Origin: Gaiellasilicea sp963745775
GTDB lineage: Bacteria; Actinomycetota; Thermoleophilia; Gaiellales; Gaiellaceae
Direction: 5' to 3'
Assembly: GCA_963745775.1 (NCBI GenBank)
Contig: CAVUYY010000001.1
Span: 124,001-188,000 of the forward strand
Length of the DNA stretch: 64,000 bases
In this document: positions 16,494 to 25,100 of the stretch, piece after piece
Layout: each line of letters begins with the position of its first letter
How positions within the stretch are numbered: the first letter of the stretch is position 1
The notes under the pieces: generated by a model
What the model was told of the DNA's origin: nothing
What the model saw: only the letters and a program-made list of their open reading frames with translations
Database searches by the model: none
Program-made: the position numbers and the translations under genes

Positions 16494-17135
16494 CTAGGCC
16501 TCGATCAGCGCCTTGAACGCGGGCTCGTCGCGGATCGGATCGAGGTCGGAATCGTCCTTCGCATACGCACGGGATCGCTCCGACAGCTCGACTGCGCGCC
16601 GAAGGTGCTCGACCGCGTCCGACGTCCGGCCGGCCATGCTCTCGCAGCAGGCGAGGTTGTAGAAGAGCAAGCCGTACTGCGGATTCGCCGCGACCACCTC
16701 GCGGAGGCGATCCGCGATCTCGGCGTACTCGCCCGCCTCGTAGAGCGGCCTGAGCGGGGCCCAGAGCTCCCACCCGTCGGGTTCGTACGCCTTCCCTGGA
16801 TCGCCGCCGAGCGCCAGCAGCGTCGTTCCAGCCTCCTCGGCGAATGCCGTCCGCTTCACGGCCGGGCGGACGAAGACGAGCGTGCCGGCCGGCGCATCCA
16901 CCCGCTCTCCGTCGAGCTCGAAGGTCGCGCGCCCCGTGGTGACGAGATAGAGCTCCTCGTGCTCGTCGTCCGACTCGTCGTGCTCGTTGATGATCCGGTC
17001 GCCCGCGTCACGCGCGGTCCAGGCGTTGACGCCGAAGGCCGTGATCCCGAAGTGGTGTCGGATCGGTCGCCAGGGCTGGCGCCCGTCTGTGATCTCGTCG
17101 ATCTCGTCGAGCCGTGCGACCTCGAAGGCGGGCAT
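16494..17135 (-). CDS. cupin protein with C-terminal TPR-like region
   Basis: 213 residues. The N-terminal 110 residues form a cupin barrel (EHDESDDEHEELYLVTTGRA and PAGTLVFVRPAVKRTAFAEE), with His/Glu metal-ligand positions conserved; residues from about 125 form helical pairs of TPR type (YNLACCESMAGRTSDAVEHL) and the acidic end DDSDLDPIRDEPAFKALIEA. A paralogue of the same domain plan lies at 25268-25939 in the cassette array. AAAGGAGA precedes the ATG. Function unknown; such proteins often bind small carboxylates. Confidence 0.85.
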   Translation of the reverse strand: MPAFEVARLDEIDEITDGRQPWRPIRHHFGITAFGVNAWTARDAGDRIINEHDESDDEHEELYLVTTGRATFELDGERVDAPAGTLVFVRPAVKRTAFAEEAGTTLLALGGDPGKAYEPDGWELWAPLRPLYEAGEYAEIADRLREVVAANPQYGLLFYNLACCESMAGRTSDAVEHLRRAVELSERSRAYAKDDSDLDPIRDEPAFKALIEA

Positions 17136-17178
17136 GGGTCTCCTTTGCGCGTCGAGCAGAGCCTAGGATGCGGCGATC

Positions 17179-17578
17179 ATGCCTAGCCGCGATGCCGCCT
17201 GCAGCTGTGGTCAGCTTCGCCTGACGGTGGAGGGAGATCCGGTCCGGATCTCGATGTGCCACTGCCTCGCCTGCCAGCGGCGGACCGGCAGCGCCTTCGG
17301 GATCCAGGCTCGGTTCCCGGTCGCGCAGGTGCGCATCGACGGTCGTTCCAGCGACTTCGTCCGCACCTCGGACGAAGGCGGTGAGGCTCGCACCTTTCAC
17401 TTCTGTCCCGACTGCGGGGCGACGGTCTTCTACACGACCTCGTCCTCGCCCGATCTCGATCGCCGTCCCGATCGGCGCCTTCGCGGATCCGACCTTCCCG
17501 GCGCCGACCGTCTCGGTCTGGGAGGAACGTCGGCATCCGTGGCTGGCGCTGCCGGCGGCGATGGAGCATTACGACTGA
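17179..17578 (+). CDS. GFA (formaldehyde-activating-like) zinc protein, frameshifted
   Basis: Zinc-binding GFA/CENP-V-like fold: ACSCGQLRLTVEG, MCHCLACQRRTGSAFG and HFCPDCGATVFYTT provide the seven cysteines expected for two zinc sites. After TTSSSPDL the frame breaks near 17455; removing one base continues as IAVPIGAFADPTFPAPTVSV and WEERRHPWLALPAAMEHYD, the normal GFA C-terminus. The corrected length is about 132 residues. Named for glutathione-dependent formaldehyde metabolism, but most members are uncharacterised. Confidence 0.82.
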
Positions 17579-17579
17579 C

Positions 17580-18167
17580 GTGCGCGAGGTTCGGACAGGC
17601 GTGTGGCACTGGGTAGCGCCCCACCCGGACTGGAAGCCGGAAGCCGATTGGCAGCAGCGCGTCTCGTCCTACGCGATCGAAGACGACGCGCGTCTGCTCC
17701 TCTTTGACCCGCTCTCGCTCCCCGCCGAGGTCGAGGAGCTCGCGGCGAGCCGTGAGACGGCGATCGTGCTGACCTGTCCCTGGCACCGGCGCGACGCGGT
17801 CGGCCTGGCGCAGCGGCTCGGCGCGAGGATCTACGTTCCGCCGCCGGACGAGGGCGACCCTGATCCCGTCCCGGGCGTGGTGTTCAGGGCCGGCGACCGG
17901 CTGCCTGTCGGCGTCGACGCGTTCCCGGGGATGGAGCCGAACGACCTCGTGCTCTGGATCGAGGCTCGGCGTGCGCTCGTTGTCGGCGACACGCTGATCG
18001 ACCGCGGGCAGGGCTTCGAGTTTCCGGCCGACTGGGCGAACAAGGACGTCCCGGCGGAACAGATCCTCGTTGGCCTGCAACCGCTGCTCGATCTACCCGT
18101 CGAGCTCGTGCTCCCGACGCACGGCGCGCCGACCAACCGCGAGTCGCTCGAGCGCGCCCTGTCCTGA
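17580..18167 (+). CDS. metallo-beta-lactamase-fold-like protein, degenerate metal site
   Basis: 195 residues from the GTG at 17580, one base after the corrected GFA stop. The order of strands resembles MBL-fold hydrolases (LLFDPLSLP, IVLTCPWHRRDAVGLAQRL, LVVGDTLIDRG, LVLPTHGAPT). The catalytic HxHxDH is reduced to CPWHRRD and later His positions are partly kept (THG), so hydrolase activity is doubtful. Tight spacing suggests cotranscription with the GFA gene. Confidence 0.75.
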   Translation: MREVRTGVWHWVAPHPDWKPEADWQQRVSSYAIEDDARLLLFDPLSLPAEVEELAASRETAIVLTCPWHRRDAVGLAQRLGARIYVPPPDEGDPDPVPGVVFRAGDRLPVGVDAFPGMEPNDLVLWIEARRALVVGDTLIDRGQGFEFPADWANKDVPAEQILVGLQPLLDLPVELVLPTHGAPTNRESLERALS

Positions 18168-18177
18168 CGCACGAAAC

Positions 18178-18184
18178 AAGGAGG
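18178..18184 (+). promoter_or_regulatory. strong Shine-Dalgarno sequence
   Basis: AAGGAGG ends 11 bases before the ATG at 18196 and decides that start. It contrasts with the leaderless starts of many neighbours. Confidence 0.7.
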
Positions 18185-18195
18185 AGAGAGTTCCC

Positions 18196-18795
18196 ATGCG
18201 CATCGTGATCATCGAGTTCATGAGCCTCGACGGCGTCGTGCAGGCGCCGGGCGGGGCCGACGAGGACACCGACGGCGGGTTCGCCCACGGCGGTTGGACG
18301 CAGCCGTTCTTCGACGAGGTCGTGGGCGGAGGCTTCGACGGCGCCCTGAGCGAAGCCGAGGCTCTGCTCTACGGGCGCCGCACGTGGCAGACGATGGCCG
18401 CGGCGTGGCCTGGCCGCGCCGGCGATCCGTTCGCCGACCGGATGAATGCGATCGCGAAGTACGTCGTGTCGGCGACGTTGGATGACGACGAGCTGACCTG
18501 GAACAACACGACGCGCATCCCGGGCGACGACGCCATCCCGCGCATCCGAGAGCTCCGCGAGCAGGACGGCGGCAACCTGCTCGTCATGGGCAGCCCGACC
18601 CTCGCCCGCACGCTGCTCCGCGAGAACCTCGTCGACGAGCTCCGCCTCTTGCTGATGCCGGTGCTCCTCGGCGGCGGCAAGTCGATCTTCCCCGACGACG
18701 GTGCGCTGCGGACGCTCGAGCTGGTCTCCACGACCACGAGCGGCACGGGCGTGCACGTGGCGACCTACCGAACGGTCGCCGACGCGTCGACCTAG
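18196..18795 (+). CDS. dihydrofolate reductase-like protein (RibD C-terminal family)
   Basis: 199 residues: MRIVIIEFMSLDGVVQAPGG at the start, LLYGRRTWQTMAAAWP, KYVVSATLDDDELTWNNTTR, GNLLVMGSPTLARTLL and LRLLLMPVLLGGGKSIFPDD. This is the RibD_C family that binds NADPH in a DHFR fold and is frequent in actinobacteria as single genes of unknown substrate. A more distant relative of the same family occurs in the array at 38382-39029. Converges with the GNAT gene, stops overlapping by 4 bases. Confidence 0.9.
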   Translation: MRIVIIEFMSLDGVVQAPGGADEDTDGGFAHGGWTQPFFDEVVGGGFDGALSEAEALLYGRRTWQTMAAAWPGRAGDPFADRMNAIAKYVVSATLDDDELTWNNTTRIPGDDAIPRIRELREQDGGNLLVMGSPTLARTLLRENLVDELRLLLMPVLLGGGKSIFPDDGALRTLELVSTTTSGTGVHVATYRTVADAST

Positions 18796-19400
18796 AGGTC
18801 GAGACGCATCACGACGCGGCGGCTCGTCGGCTGACTGACCTCGGTGAATCCGGCCGCTGCGAAGACGCTCCGGCTGCCGACGTGGAGCTCGGCCGCCATG
18901 ATCTCCCGCCCGGGCTCGGCGATCATCGGATAGCCCTCCAGCGCCCGGGCGCCGCGCGCGCGGGCGAAGTCGACGGCGGCGCGGGCGAGCTCACGACTGA
19001 TCCCGCGTCGGCGGAAGCCCGTGCGCGTGACGAAGCAGGTCACGGCCCAGACGCTGTCGTCGGCCTTGTCCTCCTCGCGGCCGTCCCACGGGACGCGGGT
19101 CTTGAGCAGCAGGCGCGGATAGGCCGTGCGCCGCTCGACCGCGCACCAGCCGACGGGCTCGACGTCGAGATAGGCGACGAGACCACTGGTCGTGCCCGAC
19201 TCCGGGTGACCGCACTCAGCCTGGGTGCGGAGCCGGAACGCCAACTCCTCGACGCCGACGGATGCCCACGACTCGCGCGGCGCCATCTTGTATCGCTGGC
19301 ACTGACACCTGTGCGGATCGCCGCGCGAGCCGAGCACGGCCTGCAGATCCTCCCAGCTCGCCTCGTTCGCCGGGACGATCGTGATCGGCGGCGTGGTCAC
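18792..19400 (-). CDS. GNAT family N-acetyltransferase
   Basis: 202 residues. The acetyl-CoA loop is visible as VTRTGFRRRGISRELARAAVDFARARGA (residues about 125-150; motif A is R-R-G-I-S), followed by EVGS-like FAAAGFTEV. The N-terminal CQCQRYKMAPRESWA is typical of a GNAT subgroup that also includes the duplicated cassette gene of this window. Substrate unknown. The GTG start overlaps the stop of the VOC gene upstream, so the two form one operon. Confidence 0.85.
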   Translation of the reverse strand: MTTPPITIVPANEASWEDLQAVLGSRGDPHRCQCQRYKMAPRESWASVGVEELAFRLRTQAECGHPESGTTSGLVAYLDVEPVGWCAVERRTAYPRLLLKTRVPWDGREEDKADDSVWAVTCFVTRTGFRRRGISRELARAAVDFARARGARALEGYPMIAEPGREIMAAELHVGSRSVFAAAGFTEVSQPTSRRVVMRLDL

Positions 19401-19735
19401 GGCGGGCCGCCGAAGCCGAGCTCGTTGCCGTCGGCGTCCCGATAGATCGCCTTGCGCGCCTTGTCCGGATAAGCGACGAGCTCATCCGGCTCGAGCCCGC
19501 GCGAGGCGATCTCGGCTACACGTGCGTCGAGGTCGTCGAGGAAGACGGTGTGGATCGCGCGGCCGGCACCTTCGGCGTCCTCCAGGATGTACAGCCAGCG
19601 ACCCTCGGCGAGCTCCCAGACCGCCTCGGTCGCATGCGGGCTGAAGGAAGGCTCGGCGCCGAGCAGCCGCTCGTACCACGACTTTGCCGACTCGAAGTCG
19701 CTGACGCGGATGCCCGCGAAGAGGTCGAGGGCCAC
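19397..19735 (-). CDS. VOC family protein
   Basis: 112 residues from the GTG at 19735: LFAGIRVSDFESAKSWYERL then a ELAEGRWLYILEDAEGAG strand and AIYRDADGNELGFGG. One VOC half-pair duplication typical of glyoxalase-like proteins. The start is chosen because a TACGGT box lies exactly 6 bases upstream; longer forms would read through the divergent GlcG gene. GTGA overlap couples it to the GNAT gene. Confidence 0.82.
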   Translation of the reverse strand: MALDLFAGIRVSDFESAKSWYERLLGAEPSFSPHATEAVWELAEGRWLYILEDAEGAGRAIHTVFLDDLDARVAEIASRGLEPDELVAYPDKARKAIYRDADGNELGFGGPP

Positions 19736-19741
19736 CGCGCC

Positions 19742-19747
19742 ACCGTA
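19742..19747 (-). promoter_or_regulatory. -10 box TACGGT, probable leaderless start
   Basis: TACGGT on the minus strand is 6 bases before the GTG at 19735. It lies inside an imperfect palindrome (GTATCG at 19745-19750 and CGATAC at 19759-19764) shared with the divergent GlcG gene, a candidate operator. Confidence 0.4.
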
Positions 19748-19774
19748 TCGGCGTACCGCGATACTTGGCGAGGA

Positions 19775-20185
19775 ATGCCGCTGAGCCTCGCCCAGGCCGA
19801 CGTCCTGATTGCAGCCGCGCATGACCACGCAGCCGCCAACGGCTGGAAGATCGCCGTCGCAGTCGTCGACGAAGGCGGACACCTCGTCGCGCTCGGCCGG
19901 ATGGACGGCGCGTTTCCGCTCTCGGCGCAGATCGCCGAAGCGAAGGCGGTCGGCGCGGCGCTGTGGCACCGCGACGGCGAGCAGCTCGCCGCCAGCCGCG
20001 CGTCTCACGAGGGCTTCTTCGACGCGGTCGGCAGGCTCGTCCGGTTACCGCTCATTCCGGGCCCGGGCTCGATCGTGATCCGGAGCGGCGAGGTCGTGCT
20101 GGGCGCAGCCGGGGCGAGTGGCGCGAGCGGCGATGACGACCGCACCTGCGTCGAGGCGGGCCTTCGCGCCGTCTTTCCGGGCTGA
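19775..20185 (+). CDS. GlcG/HbpS family protein
   Basis: 136 residues: LSLAQADVLIAAAHDHAAAN, IAVAVVDEGGHLVALGRMDG, AKAVGAALWHRDGEQLA and IPGPGSIVIRSGEVVLGAAG. The family includes haem-binding HbpS of Streptomyces and GlcG of glycolate loci, all with a profilin-like fold. The C-terminal GASGASGDDDRTCVEAGLRA closes the usual fold. Role here unknown; no glycolate oxidase or sensor kinase is adjacent. Confidence 0.88.
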   Translation: MPLSLAQADVLIAAAHDHAAANGWKIAVAVVDEGGHLVALGRMDGAFPLSAQIAEAKAVGAALWHRDGEQLAASRASHEGFFDAVGRLVRLPLIPGPGSIVIRSGEVVLGAAGASGASGDDDRTCVEAGLRAVFPG

Positions 20186-20211
20186 ACGACGAGTGTGGCA
20201 CTCTCGGGTCG

Positions 20212-20769
20212 ATGGTTTCTGAGTCGGAGCTCGTGTCGACCGAGCACGGGCTTGTCCCGAAGGGGCAGGGCTGGTTCGTCCTCAACGCGCGCGACGCGCA
20301 GTGGTGGAAGCGGGGCGGCCGAGGCGTCCTCTGTGAGTTCGAGGGCGCAGGCTTCGAGGGCGCGGCGGATTTCGAGCAGCTCGGGATCAACGTCACCGTT
20401 CTCGCTCCCGGCGAGCCGATGGCGATGTACCACCGGGAGGACGATCAGGAGGACTTCCTCGTGCTCGCCGGCCAGGCGCTGGCGGTCGTCGAGGGCGAGG
20501 AACGCCCGCTCCGTCAGTGGGACTTCGTGCATTGCCCTCCGGGGACGAACCATGCGCTCATCGGGGCCGGAAACCAGCCGTGCGTGATCCTCGCCGTCGG
20601 CGCCCGCGACCGTTCGACGGGCGCCGACTGGGGCGCCTACACGGTGGACGAGGCGGCGCAACGCCATGGGGCGGGTGTCGAGCGGGAGACGACGGATGCG
20701 GGTGACGCGTATGCCCGCTTCACCAAGAGCGAGCTGACTCGATACCGAGAGGGCTGGCTTCCCGAGTAG
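20212..20769 (+). CDS. cupin-domain protein
   Basis: 185 residues. Cupin motifs: MAMYHREDDQEDFLVLAG (motif 1, with His and Glu ligands) and WDFVHCPPGTNHALIGAG (motif 2 with the final His). The N-terminal part GQGWFVLNARDAQWW and the C-terminal YTVDEAAQRHGAGVERE are found in a common actinobacterial cupin group. Metal-binding is likely; the substrate is not known. Lies 26 bases after the GlcG gene and may share its transcript. Confidence 0.87.
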   Translation: MVSESELVSTEHGLVPKGQGWFVLNARDAQWWKRGGRGVLCEFEGAGFEGAADFEQLGINVTVLAPGEPMAMYHREDDQEDFLVLAGQALAVVEGEERPLRQWDFVHCPPGTNHALIGAGNQPCVILAVGARDRSTGADWGAYTVDEAAQRHGAGVERETTDAGDAYARFTKSELTRYREGWLPE

Positions 20770-20871
20770 ATGGCCGCGCCGCTCAACGCCGCCATCGTCG
20801 AGCGCGTGCACGTGGCGACGGTGCTGGCCACGATGATGCGCCGGCGCGCCGGCTGACCCGGTTCGGGATCC

Positions 20872-21291
20872 TCAGCTGTGCGCGTCGTTGTCGAGGCGTT
20901 GGGCGACGCTCTGAAGCACTTTCAACGCAATCCGCGGCGTCGTCTCGACAACCTGCCGGAAATCGCGATCGCTGATCACGAGGAATCGAACGGGTGAGGT
21001 GGCGGTCACCGTCGCCGCACGCGGCTTGTACCTGAGGATCGCCATCTCGCCGAACCAGTCGCCGGCACCGAGCTCGCCCAGCTTCTTGCCGCTCCGTCTG
21101 ACGTCGACCGCGCCCTCGACGAGGATGAAGAACTCCCGACCGGGACGGCCTTCCTCGGTCAGCCTGTCGCCCTCTGGCGCCTCTCGCTCGTCCGCACTGA
21201 TCGCAACCTCGGTGAGTTCCGCCTTCGAGCATTCCGCGAAGAGCGGAATCTGCCTCAAGAGCTCGACCTTCTCCTTGTTGCTGAGAGGCAC
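20872..21291 (-). CDS. cyclic nucleotide-binding domain protein
   Basis: 139 residues, a lone cNMP-binding domain: LRQIPLFAECSKAELTEVAI at the start, GREFFILVEGAVDVRRSGKK, and the phosphate-binding cassette LGAGDWFGEMAILRYKPRAAT. It carries no DNA-binding HTH, so unlike CRP it probably acts by protein contact. This is the last core-like gene before the repeat-punctuated array starts at about 21.34 kb. Confidence 0.9.
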   Translation of the reverse strand: MPLSNKEKVELLRQIPLFAECSKAELTEVAISADEREAPEGDRLTEEGRPGREFFILVEGAVDVRRSGKKLGELGAGDWFGEMAILRYKPRAATVTATSPVRFLVISDRDFRQVVETTPRIALKVLQSVAQRLDNDAHS

Positions 21292-21342
21292 GGATCGATC
21301 CTATTGGGTCGGTCGCGCGCGACCACGAACGCCGACGGACGG

Positions 21343-21363
21343 GCGTTCGGGAATGTCCCCCGA
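21343..21363 (+). repeat. cassette-array repeat, copy 1 (right part only)
   Basis: Begins GCGTTCGGGAATG and ends CCCCCGA. The left block TGGGCCAG is missing, so this is the truncated left boundary of the array. Confidence 0.75.
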
Positions 21364-21447
21364 CGAGGGCGGCGAACGATGATTCCGGTGCCTCTGCTGA
21401 GTCTCTGAGGGAAGCAACACGCCCACACCGCGAGCGAAGGAGCACCC

Positions 21448-22128
21448 ATGAAGTTTCTTCTCACTTCCGCTGGCATCAAGAACCCGAGCATCCAGAACGC
21501 GTTGGTCGACCTGCTGGGCAAACCGATTGCCGAGTCCAGCGCCCTCTGCATCCCCACCGCGATGTACGGGCACCCCCAGGTCGGTCCGGGAGCGGGGGTC
21601 TGGCGTTTCATCAGTGGACGATCCGCCCAACCCATGTGCGAGCTGGGGTGGAAATCCTTGGGAGTGCTGGAGCTCACCGCGCTCCCCAGCATCGACGACG
21701 AGCGCTGGGTCCCCCTGGTCCGAGAGACGGATGTCCTGCTCGTGTCGGGCGGCGACGCCCTGTATCTGTGCCACTGGATGCGGCAGTCCGGGCTGGCGGA
21801 TCTCTTGCCGTCGCTACCCGAGCTGGTCTGGGTGGGGCTGAGCGCCGGGAGCATGGTGATGGCCCCCAGGATCGGGGAGGACTTCGTCGGTTGGAAACCG
21901 CCCAGCGGTGGCGACACGACGCTGGGGATGGTCGACTTCTCGATCTTCCCGCACGTGGATCACGAGCTCCTGCCGGAGAACACCATGGCCGAGGCAGAGA
22001 GATGGGCGGCCGGTATCCAGGGTCCGGCGTATGCGATCGACGACGAGACCGCCATCAAGGTGACCGACGGCAACGTCGAGGTCGTCACCGAGGGGCACTG
22101 GAAGCGGTTGCCGTCCGTAGGGGACTAG
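21448..22128 (+). CDS. peptidase S51 family (peptidase E-like)
   Basis: 226 residues. Peptidase S51 signature: LLVSGGDALYLCHWMRQSGL, then the nucleophile segment ELVWVGLSAGSMVMAP with the G-x-S-A-G serine, and the catalytic His region FSIFPHVDHELLPENT. Peptidase E cleaves Asp-X dipeptides; cyanophycinase is the other member type. AAGGAGC precedes the ATG. An 80-base stretch upstream (from about 21371) is homologous to the sequence in front of another cassette at 38221-38300. Together with the hydrolase downstream it fills the unit between repeat copies 1 and 2. Confidence 0.88.
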   Translation: MKFLLTSAGIKNPSIQNALVDLLGKPIAESSALCIPTAMYGHPQVGPGAGVWRFISGRSAQPMCELGWKSLGVLELTALPSIDDERWVPLVRETDVLLVSGGDALYLCHWMRQSGLADLLPSLPELVWVGLSAGSMVMAPRIGEDFVGWKPPSGGDTTLGMVDFSIFPHVDHELLPENTMAEAERWAAGIQGPAYAIDDETAIKVTDGNVEVVTEGHWKRLPSVGD

Positions 22129-22161
22129 GCAGCGTGTGAAAATGCGGAGATCGCCGACTTC

Positions 22162-22890
22162 GTGATCGTGCACGGTGGTTGGGGTGGTGGCTGGGAATGG
22201 ACGGCCGTCGCCCGAGCGCTCCGCGAGCGGGGTCATGAGGTCTACACGCCCACGCTAACGGGGCTCGGCGAGCGCGCGCACCTGGGCGGGCCCGAGGTGG
22301 GCTTGGCCACCCATGTGGAGGACGTCGTCGCAGTGCTCGAACTCGAGGATCTCCACGACGTGGTCCTGTGTGCTCACAGCTACGGCGGCATGCCCGTCAC
22401 CGGCGCTGCCGACCGGGTCTCCGCACGGATCAGATTGGTCGTCTACGTTGACGCCTTGGTGCCCTCGGACGGCCAGTCGGCGTTCGATCTTCTGCCCGCT
22501 GAGTTCGTCGACCTCGCGCGTGCGGCAGCGGACGAGCACGGCGACGGATGGCGAGTGACCATCCCAGCAGGGTTGCTGCCACCGGAGGGCCTGATTGCGG
22601 AGGACGAGCGGGCACGTTACGTCAACCGGCTGTGTAGCCAGCCCCTCGCGTCCTTCAGTGAGCCGATCAGTCTCTCCGGCGCGCTCGATCGCCTCCCCCG
22701 CGCGTTTATCCGCTGCACCGGTGCGAACCTCGGCCGCGACCTTGGCGGCGACCCAATCGCACCCGTGGCCATTCGGGCTCAGCGCGAGGGCTGGCTCTAC
22801 CGGGAACTCGTCGCTCCGCATGACCCGCAGCTGAGCGATCCAGTCAGGACGGCCGCGGTCCTCGATGAGCTGGCCGCGGCGTTGGACTAG
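22162..22890 (+). CDS. alpha/beta hydrolase
   Basis: 242 residues from the GTG at 22162: VIVHGGWGGGWEWTAVARAL (oxyanion strand), TLTGLGERAHLGG, and the nucleophile elbow VVLCAHSYGGMPVTGAA with Ser in HSYGG; an acid/His end REGWLYRELVAPHDPQLSDP. This is the esterase EstC-like group common in actinobacteria. No in-frame start exists further upstream for a few codons, so the N-terminus may be slightly truncated. It lies 33 bases after the peptidase gene in the same cassette unit. Confidence 0.88.
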   Translation: MIVHGGWGGGWEWTAVARALRERGHEVYTPTLTGLGERAHLGGPEVGLATHVEDVVAVLELEDLHDVVLCAHSYGGMPVTGAADRVSARIRLVVYVDALVPSDGQSAFDLLPAEFVDLARAAADEHGDGWRVTIPAGLLPPEGLIAEDERARYVNRLCSQPLASFSEPISLSGALDRLPRAFIRCTGANLGRDLGGDPIAPVAIRAQREGWLYRELVAPHDPQLSDPVRTAAVLDELAAALD

Positions 22891-23032
22891 CCGGGCCGCA
22901 TCTCCAAGGCCACGCCGCTCGGGAGGGCCACGGCTCGGCCGCCTTCAGGATGCCGCTCAACCCTCGACATGTCCCAACGTCATGTGGTCTGAGGCCCAGC
23001 AGCCGTTGGGTCCAGCGGTATGCGCTGCAGCC

Positions 23033-23060
23033 TGCGCCAGTGTTCCGGAATGTCCCCAGA
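23033..23060 (+). repeat. cassette-array repeat, copy 2
   Basis: Blocks TGCGCCAG, TGTTCCGGAATG and TCCCCAGA. Full 28 bases. Confidence 0.85.
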
Positions 23061-23138
23061 AGCGCAGGGCGGTGCGCCAACAGCGGCAGAACGCGTTGAT
23101 CGAGCGCGCGCCAGACGATAGCTTCGCATCCTGCAGAG

Positions 23139-23516
23139 ATGAAGCACTTGGCACTCGCAGTCTCCGATCAGCGACGCTCACGTCGCTTCTACGAGACGTA
23201 TTTCGGCTTCGACGCCCAGCCCGCACGGCGCTACGACGACGGTGTACTCATGCTCTACAACCGGGACGGGTTCTCTCTCGCGCTGGGCGAAACAGACGAA
23301 TCGATCGGAGTACCCAGGTTCCTCCACTTTGGCATCGGGTTGGAAACGCCTGCCGACGTTCACGCATTCCGGCGACGCCTGGCCGACGACGGCATTCCTA
23401 TCGTCGAGGAATGGGACGAGCCGGACTACGTCAGCGTCAAGTGCAGCGACCCCGACGGCTACGTCGTTGAAGCGGCATGGGAGCCGGACAGACGCGGTCC
23501 TATCGGAGACGCGTAG
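23139..23516 (+). CDS. VOC family protein
   Basis: 125 residues. MKHLALAVSDQRRSRRFYET with the first strand His3 as a metal-ligand candidate, then RFLHFGIGLETPADVHAFRR and VSVKCSDPDGYVVEAAWEP with the terminal Glu. Both halves of the glyoxalase-like fold are complete. Converges with the NUDIX gene, the 3' ends overlapping by 17 bases; both lie between repeat copies 2 and 3. Confidence 0.87.
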   Translation: MKHLALAVSDQRRSRRFYETYFGFDAQPARRYDDGVLMLYNRDGFSLALGETDESIGVPRFLHFGIGLETPADVHAFRRRLADDGIPIVEEWDEPDYVSVKCSDPDGYVVEAAWEPDRRGPIGDA

Positions 23517-23913
23517 CCCCGACGGAGCGGAAGACCGACTGGACGGGCCAAAGCTCAGGCGCAGGATCGAAGCGACATTCGAAGACGAGCGCCGCATCCT
23601 CGCCGTCACCCGAGACGACGTGCTGCCACACCTGCGGCAATCCCTCCGGAGCATCCGCGCGGAAGAAGTGACTGAGGGCAGGCCGCCCGATTCCGTCGAG
23701 ATGTTCGTGCCTACCAAGTAACGCCGGCTCCCTGTCAAGACGAACGCCGGTCTCTTCACGAACCTCGCGGATCGCCGCCTCGATCAACTCCTCACCTTGA
23801 TGAACACCGCCTGCAGGGACCTGGGTTCCCGCTTCGGGATGGTCTCGATGGTCGAAGACCAGGAGCCCATCTTCCCGTTCGACGTAGACGACAACTCGCT
23901 TCCTGACCTGCAT
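23500..23913 (-). CDS. NUDIX hydrolase
   Basis: 137 residues. A full NUDIX box GGVHQGEELIEAAIREVREETGV (G-x5-E-x7-REVREETGV, about residues 36-58) shows a Mg-dependent nucleoside-diphosphate-X hydrolase. The VVYVEREDGLLVFDHRDHPE start is typical. Substrate not predictable. Minus-strand gene in a unit whose flanking repeats both point right. Confidence 0.9.
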   Translation of the reverse strand: MQVRKRVVVYVEREDGLLVFDHRDHPEAGTQVPAGGVHQGEELIEAAIREVREETGVRLDREPALLGRHEHLDGIGRPALSHFFRADAPEGLPQVWQHVVSGDGEDAALVFECRFDPAPELWPVQSVFRSVGATRLR

Positions 23914-23950
23914 CCGAGTGATCGTAGGTCGTTGGGGCGGAATCGCCGCC

Positions 23951-23978
23951 TGGGCCAGTGTTCGCGAATGTCCCCTGA
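23951..23978 (+). repeat. cassette-array repeat, copy 3
   Basis: Blocks TGGGCCAG, TGTTCGCGAATG and TCCCCTGA. A degenerate second half-copy (GGCGGCAATGTCCCCCGGGA, 23986-24005) follows directly. Confidence 0.85.
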
Positions 23979-24065
23979 AAGCATTGGCGGCAATGTCCCC
24001 CGGGACTACGAACGATCCGCGCGACCGGGTTCGCCACTTCGTCGGCGGATTAGAGTGCCTCGGCC

Positions 24066-25100
24066 GTGGCCGAACGAGTCCTCACGCTACGCGAGCTGAA
24101 CCGCGCGACACTCGCGCGGCAGCTCCTCCTCCAGCGCGCGCGACTCTCGCCAACGGCCGTGATCGAGCGCCTCGTCGGAATGCAGGCGCAGTCGCCGCAG
24201 GCTCCGTACGTCGGCATCTGGACGCGCACGACGGGGTTCCGGCGCGGGTCGCTCGAGCGACTTCTCCGGCACTCCGCGATCGTCAGGGCGACCGCGACGC
24301 GGCAGACGCTGCACCTCGTCACCCCGCGCGACTACGCGCTCATCTGGGCGGCGATGAGCGAGACGAACTTCCCCTGGGAGACGGAGCGGGCGAAGCAGCT
24401 CGCGCTGTCGGTGCGCACGCTCGCGGCGGACCGACCCGTGACGTCGACGGAAGCGATCGCCCAACTTGAGAGCGAGTACGGCTTCGCCGGCGTCGATGCG
24501 CGCCGCGCCTGGCGGATTGCGCGTGCCGCCGCGCTGATCGTCCACCACCACGAGTCGGCGCTCTGGCAGCCTCGCAACGACCGACGGTTCGTCGCGATCG
24601 ACGAACCGCAGCCGCACGTCCCCGTCGAGGCACGCGCCGAGATCTTCCGCCGCTACCTCGCGGCCTTCGGCCCTTCGACGCGCCGCGACATCGGGGCCTG
24701 GAGCAGGATGCGCGTTGCGGAGATCGACGCTGCGCTGGAGCTGCTCGAGCCGCTGCGCCGCTTCCGCGACGAGCAGGGCCGCGAGCTCCTCGACGTCCCG
24801 CGCGCAGCCCTGCCGGACGCCGACACCCCGGCGCCCGTCCGCTTCCTGCCGAAGTGGGACAACGTCCTGCTTGCCTGGGCCGACCGCACGCGCGTGCTCC
24901 CGGAGGCCTACCGGAAGACGGTGATCAAGGTGAACGGCGACGTCGCGCAGACGTTCCTGGTCGACGGATTCGTCGCCGGAATCTGGCGCGTGGACGACGG
25001 CCGCGTCGTGCTCGAGCCGTTCGAGCCGCTGCCACCCGCGGCGCGGCGCGAGGTCGAGGACGAGGCCCGGCGTCTGGAAGCGTTCCTCGCCGAGCCCTAG
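24066..25100 (+). CDS. winged-helix DNA glycosylase-like protein, AlkZ/HTH_42 family
   Basis: 344 residues. The AlkZ catalytic loop is intact as VGMQAQSPQAPYVGIWTR (QxQ), followed by IVRATATRQTLHLVTPRDYA, YLAAFGPSTRRDIGAWSRM, RFLPKWDNVLLAWADRTRVL and FLVDGFVAGIWRVDDG. Family members excise alkylated or crosslinked bases. Paralogue of 14825-15943, which lacks the first Gln. A TAGAGT box (24051-24056) precedes the GTG by 9 bases. Confidence 0.88.
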   Translation: MAERVLTLRELNRATLARQLLLQRARLSPTAVIERLVGMQAQSPQAPYVGIWTRTTGFRRGSLERLLRHSAIVRATATRQTLHLVTPRDYALIWAAMSETNFPWETERAKQLALSVRTLAADRPVTSTEAIAQLESEYGFAGVDARRAWRIARAAALIVHHHESALWQPRNDRRFVAIDEPQPHVPVEARAEIFRRYLAAFGPSTRRDIGAWSRMRVAEIDAALELLEPLRRFRDEQGRELLDVPRAALPDADTPAPVRFLPKWDNVLLAWADRTRVLPEAYRKTVIKVNGDVAQTFLVDGFVAGIWRVDDGRVVLEPFEPLPPAARREVEDEARRLEAFLAEP